Below, one piece after another: positions 17,006 through 25,504 of a DNA stretch of 64,000 bases. The notes beneath the pieces were generated by a model. That model worked only from the letters and a program-made list of their open reading frames with translations. It was not told the origin of the DNA and ran no database searches. Where the stretch lies: positions 1 to 64,000 of the forward strand of contig JAPPIB010000004.1 in assembly GCA_028820695.1 (NCBI GenBank). The letters run 5' to 3'. A program made the position numbers and the translations under genes. Each line of letters starts with the position of its first letter. Within the stretch, counting starts at the first letter, position 1. The DNA is from Acidiferrobacterales bacterium (GTDB taxonomy: Bacteria; Pseudomonadota; Gammaproteobacteria; Arenicellales; JAJDZL01).

Positions 17006-17884
17006 CTACCTGATGTTGTTGAAGTTCACGATGGAGTCAGTCCGGTCCTCAGCCCTCGCCAGACCGGATGGCATGGCAATCGACCTGCGAAAGTTCTCAA
17101 TCGCCTGGCGGGAGAAATCGGCTTCGGGACCTGACTCAAGCTCGAAGTTGCCGAACATATCGGTTCCCCGAACCAGCATGGCTGAATCGTGTCCCCCATT
17201 CCTGAGTTGAATGACATCGGCGGCAATGTAGGCAATCGACAGCCCGACCCGGGAACGGTCCGAACTATTCGCACCGGAACCATGCAACACCATGCTGTGG
17301 TGCATCGAAAACTGCCCCGGACGAAGCTCAACCATCAGCCGGTTGTGTTCGTCCTGCGGTGTCAGCTGCGCATTCTGACCGCTCAGCAGCATGTTGTTCT
17401 TGTCATCGCTGTTGTCATGAGAGCGAAATCCGTTCTCGTGACTCGCGCGTATCACCTGCATCGCGCCATTGTCCTCAGATGCGTCGGTCAGGGCCAGCCA
17501 GACGCTCAAGACGCCATTCGGCGGCTGCAAACCCCAATATCGCAAGTCCTGATGCCATCCGACATGTGCGGTGTCACCAGGCTCCTTGGCGAAAAATGAT
17601 GCGCCCCACATCAGGATGTTCGGTCCGAGTATCGATTCGACCGCGTCCAGAATTCTCGGGTTGCGGACAACCTCATTCACCCAGGTTGAGACCAAATGCG
17701 TCTTGACCAGCTGCTTGGACTCAATCCATCCCGCCATACGTTCACGCAGCGCAAGGAAATTCGGAATCATTGACAGGGCCTCGTGCTCATCATAAGCGGT
17801 CAACGGAGCGACAATACCCTGTTGCCAGTACGTATTGACCTGGCCGTCAGTCAACATGCCATTCGTATTGGCTGACTTTACCAT
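17006..17884 (-). CDS. Phytanoyl-CoA dioxygenase (PhyH)-family 2OG/Fe(II) enzyme
   Basis: This 292-residue non-haem iron dioxygenase has iron ligands His111 and Asp113 (WHQD) and His201 (VLHGSG), with Arg212 as the likely 2-oxoglutarate ligand. PhyH-family members include ectoine hydroxylase and the 2-aminoethylphosphonate dioxygenase PhnY, so a small charged amine substrate is plausible. There is no neighbouring PhnZ-type HD oxygenase, so a PhnY-PhnZ pathway is not supported. The gene starts with ATG 30 bases after the aldolase-like gene and precedes the dimethylglycine dehydrogenase-like gene by seven bases. It may hydroxylate an N-methyl or carbon position before demethylation (inference). 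Confidence 0.8.
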   Translation of the reverse strand: MVKSANTNGMLTDGQVNTYWQQGIVAPLTAYDEHEALSMIPNFLALRERMAGWIESKQLVKTHLVSTWVNEVVRNPRILDAVESILGPNILMWGASFFAKEPGDTAHVGWHQDLRYWGLQPPNGVLSVWLALTDASEDNGAMQVIRASHENGFRSHDNSDDKNNMLLSGQNAQLTPQDEHNRLMVELRPGQFSMHHSMVLHGSGANSSDRSRVGLSIAYIAADVIQLRNGGHDSAMLVRGTDMFGNFELESGPEADFSRQAIENFRRSIAMPSGLARAEDRTDSIVNFNNIR

Positions 17885-17913
17885 GATCGGTCCATAGTCG
17901 ATTGGTGATGAAA

Positions 17914-18717
17914 TCAGTCGCGGTAGGAGCGATCAATGCTGTCGAGCTGGCGTAACAGGGCGGGCCATTCGTAAGTGCCGCAAGGAGCGGCGGTCTGATA
18001 CTGTTTGGCGGCGTGTTCGCAGACATCCCCCGGCGGCAGGTGTATCTCCCTTCCCATTGCGAGCACGTCCATCTGAACCCGACACGACAATTCCAAATAG
18101 TACATCCGCATATAAGCTTGCGCGACCGTATCTCCCGTCGTCAGCAATCCATGATTGCGCATGATCATCACCGGATTGTCACTGAGGCTGGCGGCCAGAC
18201 GCTCGCGTTCATCCAGATCAAGTGACAAGCCTTCATAATCGTGATACGACACCCGGTTATAGAACTGAAATGCATCCTGAACCAGGGGCATGAAGCCTTC
18301 TTTCAGTGCCGACACCGCCAGTGCGGCGCGGCTGTGAGAATGCATGATGCAGTTCACATCCTCGCGCTCGTTGTAGATCGCACTGTGGATCACAAAGCCG
18401 GTAAAGTTGCTGTCACTGGTGTCGATAATCTCACCATTGGCATCGGTGGGCGGCACCGCAACCTGCCCGTTCTCATCCAGTGTGACCAGATTGGACGCAG
18501 TCACCTCGTCAAACCGCAATCCGAAAAGATTGATCAGGAAACGATTCGGCTGGCCGGGCACGCGTGCACTGATGTGGTTCCACACAATATCACTGAATCC
18601 ATTCAGTTCCGCCAGTCGATGACAGGCGGCAAGATCAACCCGCGTCTGCCATTCCTCGGTGGAGACTGTCGACCACTTGCCGGTAACAACATTGTCTGAA
18701 ATCTTCTGACTTTTCAT
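17914..18717 (-). CDS. Class II aldolase/adducin-family protein
   Basis: This 267-residue protein has the class II aldolase/adducin fold. Zinc-ligand histidines are in IMHSHSRAAL and RNHGLLTTG, the usual two blocks of L-fuculose-phosphate aldolase-like enzymes and of related decarboxylases. The start at 18717 is preferred because GGAG lies three bases before the ATG; the frame also runs 15 codons further upstream to a TTG. It is the first gene of the six-gene minus-strand set, so the promoter is expected between 18720 and 19100. The substrate is unknown. An aldol cleavage upstream or downstream of the amine-oxidising steps is possible. Confidence 0.8.
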   Translation of the reverse strand: MKSQKISDNVVTGKWSTVSTEEWQTRVDLAACHRLAELNGFSDIVWNHISARVPGQPNRFLINLFGLRFDEVTASNLVTLDENGQVAVPPTDANGEIIDTSDSNFTGFVIHSAIYNEREDVNCIMHSHSRAALAVSALKEGFMPLVQDAFQFYNRVSYHDYEGLSLDLDERERLAASLSDNPVMIMRNHGLLTTGDTVAQAYMRMYYLELSCRVQMDVLAMGREIHLPPGDVCEHAAKQYQTAAPCGTYEWPALLRQLDSIDRSYRD

Positions 18718-19207
18718 AACTCCAAATACCTCGATTCCAACGATTCGGCATGCGCGTTTCAATCCGTTCCGGGCAAAGCCGGAAGAATCTGAACGTCCAA
18801 CAAGAATCAGTCTGCGATAACTTACTCAACCGCTTTTATGAACAATAGCACTGAAGATCCTGCATCGATCGAATCGACTGACAATTTATCCATCCAAACC
18901 ATGCGGCAATACAGGATATTCTCTACCGCGGCAAATCCCAATTGTACCCTTTCATTGAAATAATCTTCACCGCAATGTCCTCGTTGCCAAAGCCAGCGGG
19001 CAGGTCAGTTCAGTCTGGATTCAGGTCTCTCTGAGTCAGGCTCACTGACGCTGATTTCAACACCAGGCGTATCGTCCGGAATTGTACAGGCGCTCGTTTG
19101 CAAACATGGGAATGGTGAATTCTGATAAAATCGTCAAACCAAAAAAATGAACCAACAAAAAATATTCGGTTCACAGTCAATTTGCTGCATGAGGAGAGAA
19201 CTGCGCA
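18718..19207. other. Divergent intergenic region
   Basis: This 490-base gap lies between the minus-strand amine set and the plus-strand AorA-like gene and should hold both promoters. A strong ribosome site (GAGGAGAG) is at 19191-19198 for the ferredoxin gene. A TAAAAT at about 19126 could be a -10 box, but no -35 fits at normal spacing. A 41-codon plus-strand frame at 18838-18963 has no ribosome site and is not called. I see no riboswitch fold I can support. Confidence 0.5.
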
Positions 19208-19669
19208 ATGTACAAATCGCTATTGATTGACCCGGTCAAATGTACCAGTTGCCTGCAGTGTGAGCTGGCATGCTCATTCGAAAACGAGGGCGTGTTCAAT
19301 CCGGCAAGATCCCGGATCAAGATTTTCGAGTTTGAGCATGGACTCAAAGCCATTCCCTATACCTGCACGCAGTGCGAGGAAGCCTGGTGTCTGCATGCAT
19401 GCCCGGTTGAGGCCATTACGATCAACGCTCAGACTGGCGCAAAGGAAGTCAATGACTCGATCTGTGTCGGCTGCAAGGTCTGCACAATCGCATGTCCGTT
19501 CGGTACGGTCAACTACAATTCCGATTCCGGCAAGGTCATCAAGTGCGACCTATGCGGCGGCGACCCTCAGTGTGCGCAAGCCTGCCCGACCGGCGCGATC
19601 ACATATGTCGATTCGGATTGGACCGGTTATTCCCGAATGCGCGACTCAGCTGTGGAATCCCACGGCTGA
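19208..19669 (+). CDS. AorA-like ferredoxin with four [4Fe-4S] motifs
   Basis: This 153-residue polyferredoxin carries sixteen cysteines in four groups: CTSCLQCELAC, CTQCEEAWCLHAC, CVGCKVCTIAC and CDLCGGDPQCAQAC. This layout matches the electron-transfer subunit AorA of tungsten aldehyde oxidoreductase complexes (as in Aromatoleum) and related small subunits of molybdenum or tungsten enzymes. A strong GAGGAGA ribosome site precedes the ATG. The next gene, 39 bases downstream, encodes an AorC-like FAD protein. The catalytic AorB subunit, which would normally be adjacent, is missing from the whole window. Confidence 0.82.
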   Translation: MYKSLLIDPVKCTSCLQCELACSFENEGVFNPARSRIKIFEFEHGLKAIPYTCTQCEEAWCLHACPVEAITINAQTGAKEVNDSICVGCKVCTIACPFGTVNYNSDSGKVIKCDLCGGDPQCAQACPTGAITYVDSDWTGYSRMRDSAVESHG

Positions 19670-19708
19670 GACAACGCATCTCCGTATTGCATACCGAGGA
19701 GGCGACAC

Positions 19709-20956
19709 GTGCAACACGTTATAGTCGGTGCCGGTCCAGCCGGCGTCATCGCGGCAGAAACCCTTCGCAAGAGGTCACGCGATGATTCCATCATCATCGT
19801 TGGAAACGAATCCTATCCGGCGTATTCCCGCATGGCGATTCCCTACCTGCTTGCAGGCGATGTTGAGGAGAACGGAACCTACCTCCGTCATAACGACAAT
19901 CATTTCGACAGACTCGGGATCGAGATTCGTCAAAATTCTGTAACGAGCATCAACCCCGGCGAGAAAACCGTCGGACTCGCACAAGGACCTGATCTGTCCT
20001 ATGACCGACTGTTGCTGGCAACCGGGTCCAGCGCAATCCGTCCGCCCATCAGTGGAATGGACTCGGCGCGCGTGCACAACTGCTGGACACTGGATGATGC
20101 TCACAGAATGCTGGGCGATGTTCAGGCGGGAGACCGGGTGGTACTGCTCGGAGCTGGATTTATCGGCTGCATCGTTTTGCAGGCATTGGTTTCGATGAAA
20201 CTCGATCTGACTGTAGTGGAACTGGCGGATCATATGCTTGCCAGAATGATGGATCACGAGGGCGGCCAAATGATCCAGCAATGGTGCGAGGGCAAGGGCG
20301 TTGCCGTCAGAACCGGGTCGAAGGCCGTTGCTGTGACCGAGCAGAGCAATCAACTTGAGATTGAACTGGCTGACGGTTCCACCATCGCAGCCGATCATAT
20401 CGTGTGTGCCGCAGGCGTTCGTCCCAATATTCAGATGCTGGAAGGCAGCGGTATCAAGGTTGATGCCGGCATCTTGGTTGACGATCAGTTACAGACCAAC
20501 GTAGCCGATATCTTTGCGGCCGGTGATGTCGCCCAAGGGCCTGACCGAAGTACCGGCGACCTGCAGGTGCACGCAATTCAGCCGACAGCAAGTGAACACG
20601 GCAGAGCGGCTGCATTTCAGATGTCCGGCGATCATTCCCCCTACGGCGGCAGCCTGTCAATGAATGTACTGAACACGCTTGGGCTGATTACAAGTTCTTT
20701 TGGACTGTGGGATGGTGTCGACGGCGGTGACAGGACTTCGGTGTGCGACGCAGCCACAAATCGCTATCTTCGGCTGGAATTTCAGGACGATCTGCTCGTC
20801 GGTGCGCTGGCGATCGGACTGACGCAGCATGTCGGTGTCCTGCGAGGCTTGATTCAGACCAAAGTCAGACTTGGACATTGGAAAGAATTGCTGATGAGTG
20901 ATCCTTCACTGATCATGAGCGCATATCTTGACCGCATGCAGGGGACGCGTACCTGA
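19709..20956 (+). CDS. AorC-like FAD/NAD(P)H oxidoreductase
   Basis: This 415-residue pyridine nucleotide-disulfide family flavoprotein has an FAD motif at the N-terminus (VGAGPAG, about 5-11), a second dinucleotide motif near LLGAGFIG (about 149-156) and the FAD-closing block IFAAGDVA (about 270-277). It resembles the AorC subunit and NAD(P)H-nitrite/rubredoxin reductases. The GTG start has GAGGAGG eight bases upstream. With the preceding polyferredoxin it forms an electron-transfer module that could link NAD(H) to a partner oxidoreductase. AorC identity is inferred from the pairing, because stand-alone reductases of this family are common. Confidence 0.75.
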   Translation: MQHVIVGAGPAGVIAAETLRKRSRDDSIIIVGNESYPAYSRMAIPYLLAGDVEENGTYLRHNDNHFDRLGIEIRQNSVTSINPGEKTVGLAQGPDLSYDRLLLATGSSAIRPPISGMDSARVHNCWTLDDAHRMLGDVQAGDRVVLLGAGFIGCIVLQALVSMKLDLTVVELADHMLARMMDHEGGQMIQQWCEGKGVAVRTGSKAVAVTEQSNQLEIELADGSTIAADHIVCAAGVRPNIQMLEGSGIKVDAGILVDDQLQTNVADIFAAGDVAQGPDRSTGDLQVHAIQPTASEHGRAAAFQMSGDHSPYGGSLSMNVLNTLGLITSSFGLWDGVDGGDRTSVCDAATNRYLRLEFQDDLLVGALAIGLTQHVGVLRGLIQTKVRLGHWKELLMSDPSLIMSAYLDRMQGTRT

Positions 20957-21077
20957 CCCGCCGGATAGTCCCGGAATCCGGGAGTTGAGTCACCGAGTCC
21001 TCTCGGTCACAGATGCAACCTGACAGATTGTGCGTGGCGGCAAATCCCGCGTCTCGCTGCACGCACCTTGCTGAGGA

Positions 21078-22181
21078 ATGACAGTGATATCCATGATACG
21101 TTGTGCGAATACAGTTTTGGCCATTGTCGGTGCCGTAGCCATAGCATTGGTTGCTGGCGGATGCGCACCCACAACTACAGTCGCCCGAGGCAGCACGAGT
21201 TCCGTTGAAGCGGAACTGATCAAACAGCAATCGCTCGCATTGAATCTCATGTTGTCCAGATATGCACGTCTGGACTCGCTTGGCTGGCCGATCCTGTCTG
21301 CAAATGTGCAATTGTGCAAATCACAGCGACTTGGTTTCGGCATCCGGGCAGCGTCGCGCCGTGATCTTGGTCGCGATCTCGAAAAGGGCTGGGAGAATCA
21401 ACTCAACACAACCAACGACGCGACCATCATCAGTATTTCGGCAGGCTCGCCTGCCGAGCGCGGCGGGCTGCAGGTCGGGGATCAGCTGGTCTCAATCGGC
21501 GGCAAGACAGTTTCCAGCGGTCGGGGTGCGCACAAGAAAGTGCGCAAGTTGATCAGAAAGCAGGCTTCTGCCGGAAACAGCCTGGAGTTTGCAGTCTACA
21601 GGCCAGGCAGTGACGAGACTGTCGTCTCCAACCTTGTCCCCCAGGAAATCTGTGACGTCGAGGTCCTCATCGTCGACGATGATCGGATCAATGCATTCAC
21701 CGACGGGATTCGATTGGTTTTCAATCTCGGTATGATTCGATTTGCTGAAAGTGACTGGGAGTTGCAACTGGTATTTGCACATGAACTTGCACACGTTGTT
21801 GAGGGACACATCGATAAGAAGTTGGGCAATGCCCTGATAGGCGCAGTGATCGATGGTGTCATCACCGGCGCTTCCGGTTACTACTCAAACACGTTCTCAA
21901 ATCTCGGGCTTAGCGCCTTCAGTCAGGAATTCGAAAGAGAAGCGGATTATGTCGGCCTGTATATCATGGCAAGGTCCGGATTGGATACCGCCCAAGCCGC
22001 CAATTTCTGGCGCCGCATTGCAGCCGAGTCACCTCTCCAGAATTCGAAAACCGCACCATTCGCCCGTACTCATCCCGCAGCCGCTGAGCGGTTTGCGAAT
22101 ATTGAGGCAACGCATGAGGAAATTCAGCACAAAATTCAAGCCGGTCTGCCGTTGATTCCGGAACGCCGCAAGGATCTGTAA
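21078..22181 (+). CDS. M48-family metalloprotease lipoprotein with PDZ domain
   Basis: This 367-residue cell-envelope protease has an N-terminal signal with a lipobox at about residues 25-29 (VAGGC, Cys29). A PDZ domain lies at about 115-175 (SAGSPAERGGLQVGD), and the zinc-binding HELAH is at 235-239. A third ligand glutamate sits in FEREADYVG near 287. M48 PDZ proteins act in quality control of envelope proteins. The ATG at 21078 is only one base after GAGGA, so the in-frame GTG at 21084 is a good alternative start. Convergent hairpin DNA lies at its end. The gene has no functional link to its neighbours. Confidence 0.85.
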   Translation: MTVISMIRCANTVLAIVGAVAIALVAGGCAPTTTVARGSTSSVEAELIKQQSLALNLMLSRYARLDSLGWPILSANVQLCKSQRLGFGIRAASRRDLGRDLEKGWENQLNTTNDATIISISAGSPAERGGLQVGDQLVSIGGKTVSSGRGAHKKVRKLIRKQASAGNSLEFAVYRPGSDETVVSNLVPQEICDVEVLIVDDDRINAFTDGIRLVFNLGMIRFAESDWELQLVFAHELAHVVEGHIDKKLGNALIGAVIDGVITGASGYYSNTFSNLGLSAFSQEFEREADYVGLYIMARSGLDTAQAANFWRRIAAESPLQNSKTAPFARTHPAAAERFANIEATHEEIQHKIQAGLPLIPERRKDL

Positions 22182-22195
22182 GCCGGTTCGGCTTA
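22179..22195. terminator. Hairpin between convergent genes
   Basis: A perfect 7-bp stem (TAAGCCG / CGGCTTA) with a 3-base loop overlaps the stop of the M48 gene and ends five bases before the end of the convergent phosphoesterase gene. No T-run follows on either strand, so termination would be weak or need other factors. Confidence 0.4.
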
Positions 22196-22200
22196 GTCTG

Positions 22201-22734
22201 TCAAATCGGCTCGAAGCGAAATTCCCGGATATGCCAATCGTCGTTTGATATTTCAATCAGCAGGCACGAAGGTCCATCCCGTGTGCGGACGCGTCCTGCG
22301 GCGCCGGGGTTGATGACCCACGGCCGATGCGCCTGGTCGATCACTCTGCGGTGCGTGTGGCCGTAGACAACGACGCGGCTGTCGGGATAGCGGCCCCTCA
22401 ACTCCTCGTGGTAACGGTCCGTGAGATCCGCCTCGTAGCAATTGATGTCCCTGACCGTGTGCCCGTGCTCTACAGTAATCGTTCCGCTGGTCAGGAGAAT
22501 GTGCTGAACCGAGGGGATGAATTCCAGCAGATGTGCATCATCCGCATGCCAGTTGGCTGTGATATCGTTGTTACCCCTCACAGCCATCACCCGACCGATT
22601 TTGGGCGAGAGTTCATTCAACACCGCCGCCGAACCGATATCACCGGCGTGAACCGCCAGCGTACTTTCAGAAACAATTTCACCAATCCGCGGATCGACCA
22701 ACCCGTGTGTATCCGAGAGCACCGCGACTTTCAT
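22201..22734 (-). CDS. YfcE/MJ0936-type metallophosphoesterase
   Basis: This 177-residue calcineurin-like phosphoesterase has the metal motifs in order: SDTHG at the N-terminus, HAGDIG, RGNND and YGHTH. The likely substrates are phosphodiesters, but the physiological one is unknown. The start at 22734 gives the usual family N-terminus (MKVAVLSDTHG). The frame remains open for 62 codons upstream, and no candidate start has a clear ribosome site, so a longer protein is possible. It faces the M48 gene and is divergent from the livG operon. Confidence 0.8.
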   Translation of the reverse strand: MKVAVLSDTHGLVDPRIGEIVSESTLAVHAGDIGSAAVLNELSPKIGRVMAVRGNNDITANWHADDAHLLEFIPSVQHILLTSGTITVEHGHTVRDINCYEADLTDRYHEELRGRYPDSRVVVYGHTHRRVIDQAHRPWVINPGAAGRVRTRDGPSCLLIEISNDDWHIREFRFEPI

Positions 22735-22997
22735 CCGCTTTGCTGCCAGATGCCTGAGGTCTGTTACATTCGGTTTCATATCGACATCAGCGATTGATCG
22801 TACTGTTTCTTGCATGTATTTCACGGTGTCATACTTAATATGGGGTCGTGTCGAAGAGGTGTCAATCGCGATCCGCCTTGTGAAGATCTTGAGCACCCGA
22901 AAGATCGTCATTATAGGCAAGCGACCCGCCCTGTTCGGATGAAGTGGTGTGGTGATAAACTATTTTGCAGTTCGTCCAACTTTGGGAAGTCGGAATC

Positions 22998-23783
22998 TTG
23001 TCAGCAATTGTGCAAATTGAAGGTGTCACGAAGCGATTCGGCCCTGTCACTGCGGTCAGCAACTGCAGCTTTCAGCTTGAGGCAGGCAAAATAACCGGTT
23101 TGATCGGTCCGAACGGTGCGGGGAAATCCACCTTGTTCAACATTGTTGCCGGTGTGCACCGACCCGACTCAGGCAAGGTAAGTCTTGGCGGTGAGGACAT
23201 CACCGCAATGCCATCTCATGACCTGTTTGCCCGCGGTCTTTTGCGTACCTTCCAGATTCCACATGAATTCTCCAGCATGACTGCTATTGAGAACCTGCTG
23301 ATGGTGCCGGCGGGTCAGATTGGTGAGAACCTGAAAAACGCGTTGTTCTTTCGCAAGCATTTTGTCGCTCAAGAGCGCGAAGTGCTGGACAAGGCGGCCA
23401 GCGTCATTGACTTTCTCGGACTTGGTCATGTGAAAAATGAGCTCGCCGGAAACCTTTCCGGCGGTCAGAAAAAACTTCTTGAGCTAGGCCGCACCCTGAT
23501 GGTCGATACAAAAGTCGTCCTATTGGATGAAATTGGCGCCGGAGTCAATCGTACCCTGCTCAACACGCTGTCAGATCATATCGAAAAGCTGAATCGGGAT
23601 TTTGGCAAGACATTTTTCATCATCGAGCACAACATGGAGTTCATTTCGCGGTTGTGCCATCGGGTCACTGTGATGATTGAGGGCGAAATCGTAACCGAAG
23701 GTTTGCCGGACGAGGTCCTGTCTGATCCCTTGGTTGTAGAGGCATACTTCGGCGGCGGCAAGCGCGCTCGAACCCCCGACTGA
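22998..23783 (+). CDS. livG: Branched-chain amino acid-type ABC transporter ATPase LivG
   Basis: This is an ABC ATPase of about 260 residues in the LivG family. Walker A is GPNGAGKS, the signature is LSGGQ and Walker B ends VVLLDE. The frame opens at a TTG at 22965, but the TTG at 22998 gives the usual N-terminus (SAIVQIEGVTKRFG) and has GGGAA upstream. Four transporter genes follow in the order livG, livF, livH, livM with gaps of 8 and 6 bases and a 4-base overlap, so they form one operon. The substrate may be branched-chain amino acids, urea, amides or other small amine compounds. Confidence 0.85.
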   Translation: MSAIVQIEGVTKRFGPVTAVSNCSFQLEAGKITGLIGPNGAGKSTLFNIVAGVHRPDSGKVSLGGEDITAMPSHDLFARGLLRTFQIPHEFSSMTAIENLLMVPAGQIGENLKNALFFRKHFVAQEREVLDKAASVIDFLGLGHVKNELAGNLSGGQKKLLELGRTLMVDTKVVLLDEIGAGVNRTLLNTLSDHIEKLNRDFGKTFFIIEHNMEFISRLCHRVTVMIEGEIVTEGLPDEVLSDPLVVEAYFGGGKRARTPD

Positions 23784-23791
23784 CAGGATTG

Positions 23792-24493
23792 ATGCTGATC
23801 AACGCAGTAAACCTGGTTGCCGGGTATGGCGGAGAACCCATTCTCAACGGTGTTGACATTGCGCTTGGGACAGGACAGATCGGTGTCATCGTCGGGCCGA
23901 ACGGTGCTGGCAAGTCAACCGCCCTGAAAAGTATTTTCGGACTGATCGGCCTGCAACAGGGCAAGGTTGAGTTTGAGGGCACCGACATCTCAGATGTTCC
24001 GCCTGACCGGCGTGTGGGTCTGGGTATCGCGTACGTCCCACAGGAATTGAACATTTTCCAATCGCTGACTGTTCAGGAAAACCTGGAGATGGGTGCCTAC
24101 ATCCGACGGGATGACTGCACCCGGGCGATCGAGAGAATGTTCGAGCTGTTCCCGCCGCTCAAACAGAAACGAAATGCCGTCGCCGGAAATCTCTCGGGCG
24201 GACAACGGCAGATGGTGGCGATCGGTCGCGCGCTGATGGTCGAGCCCCGACTGCTGCTGCTCGATGAGCCGACCGTGGGGCTGTCACCCGCATTTGTGCA
24301 CGATATCATCGACCGTATCATCGCAGTGGCCCGTTCCAATGTCGGCGTTCTGGTAGTCGAGCAGAATGCGAGACGCGCACTGGAAATCGCCGATACCGGC
24401 TTTGTACTCGCTGGCGGTCGAAACCTGTATACAGATACCGGTGAGAACCTCCTGAACAATCCTGAGGTCGCACGAAGCTTTCTGGGACGATGA
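23792..24493 (+). CDS. livF: Branched-chain amino acid-type ABC transporter ATPase LivF
   Basis: This second ATPase of the importer has 233 residues. Walker A is GPNGAGKS, the signature LSGGQRQ and Walker B LLLLDEPT. The ATG at 23792 is preferred over the TTG one codon earlier because AGGA precedes it by five bases. It lies eight bases after livG and six before livH. LivF pairs with LivG at the cytoplasmic face of the LivHM channel. Confidence 0.87.
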   Translation: MLINAVNLVAGYGGEPILNGVDIALGTGQIGVIVGPNGAGKSTALKSIFGLIGLQQGKVEFEGTDISDVPPDRRVGLGIAYVPQELNIFQSLTVQENLEMGAYIRRDDCTRAIERMFELFPPLKQKRNAVAGNLSGGQRQMVAIGRALMVEPRLLLLDEPTVGLSPAFVHDIIDRIIAVARSNVGVLVVEQNARRALEIADTGFVLAGGRNLYTDTGENLLNNPEVARSFLGR

Positions 24494-24499
24494 TTTGCT

Positions 24500-25504
24500 G
24501 TGAATGAACTGATATTCTTCATCAACAAGGTCGTCCTCTCCGGCGCGATCATCGGTTGCATCTATGCATTGGGCGCAATCGGCGTCACCCTGATTTTCGG
24601 GATCCTGCGTTTCGCTCATTTTGCCCATGCTGACCTGATGACGACTGGTGCATTTTTTGCGCTGATCTTCACGTCCCTGCTATCCGGCGTCGGCCCGATC
24701 GGCGGGCTGCCGACAGGATTCGTCGTTCTGCCGCTGGCTGCGGCGGCCACAGCCCTATTGGCGATTGGACTCGATCGAATGTTCTATCGCCCGCTCAGGG
24801 CCCGGAACATCAAGCCCATTTTGTTGCTGGTGGCATCCCTCGGCGTGACACTGATGCTGCAGGGAATAACCCGGTTGTTCGCCGGAACCTCAATCCGAAC
24901 TTTCTTTACATCCGAAACCAAGGATGTTTTTCGAATCGATGTCCCTTTCGAACTCGCGACGCGCAAGATTGTGATTACTGAACCGCAGCTGCTGCTGTTC
25001 GTCACTACCGTTGTAAGCATCATCTGCCTGCATCAGTTCCTGACCCGGGCGAGATTGGGCAAGGCCATGCGTGCGATGGCGGACAATGCCGACCTGGCTC
25101 TGATATCGGGCATCAACACCGACACGGTTGTAACCGTCACCTGGATCATCGCAGGTGTCTTGGCGGCGGCAGGTGGCGTGCTGCTCGCACTGGATGTGGC
25201 GCTGAAGCCGGACCTGAGCTTCAACATTCTGCTGCCGATTTTCGCTGCTGCAATCGTCGGCGGTGTGGGTCGTCCCTACGGTGCGATCGCAGGGGGACTG
25301 CTGGTTGGCTATTCAGAAGCATTGGCGGTCTTCAACTGGTCAATTCTTCTACGCCAGGCAAATGATTGGCTGCCGACGTGGATCGAAATTCCGGCACGGC
25401 TGACCATCGTCCCGACAGAGTACAAACTGGTCGTTCCATTCGTGATCCTGATCGCAGTTCTGTTGTGGCGTCCGACCGGAATATTCCGCGGCCAGATTAC
25501 GTGA
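24500..25504 (+). CDS. livH: Branched-chain amino acid-type ABC permease LivH
   Basis: This 334-residue inner-membrane permease has about eight hydrophobic segments and the LivH-type N-terminal block (IYALGAIGVTLIFGILRF) with the conserved GRPYGA region near residues 254-259. The start is GTG six bases after the livF stop. The next gene begins with GTG overlapping the TGA stop. It is one half of the substrate channel with LivM. Confidence 0.87.
   Translation: MNELIFFINKVVLSGAIIGCIYALGAIGVTLIFGILRFAHFAHADLMTTGAFFALIFTSLLSGVGPIGGLPTGFVVLPLAAAATALLAIGLDRMFYRPLRARNIKPILLLVASLGVTLMLQGITRLFAGTSIRTFFTSETKDVFRIDVPFELATRKIVITEPQLLLFVTTVVSIICLHQFLTRARLGKAMRAMADNADLALISGINTDTVVTVTWIIAGVLAAAGGVLLALDVALKPDLSFNILLPIFAAAIVGGVGRPYGAIAGGLLVGYSEALAVFNWSILLRQANDWLPTWIEIPARLTIVPTEYKLVVPFVILIAVLLWRPTGIFRGQIT

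Noticed and set aside
17006-17884. Calling the PhyH-family gene phnY
   Set aside because: No PhnZ-type HD oxygenase is present and PhyH proteins have many substrates; the name would overstate the evidence.
18838-18963. 41-codon plus-strand frame
   Set aside because: No ribosome site, low-complexity composition and no neighbour link.
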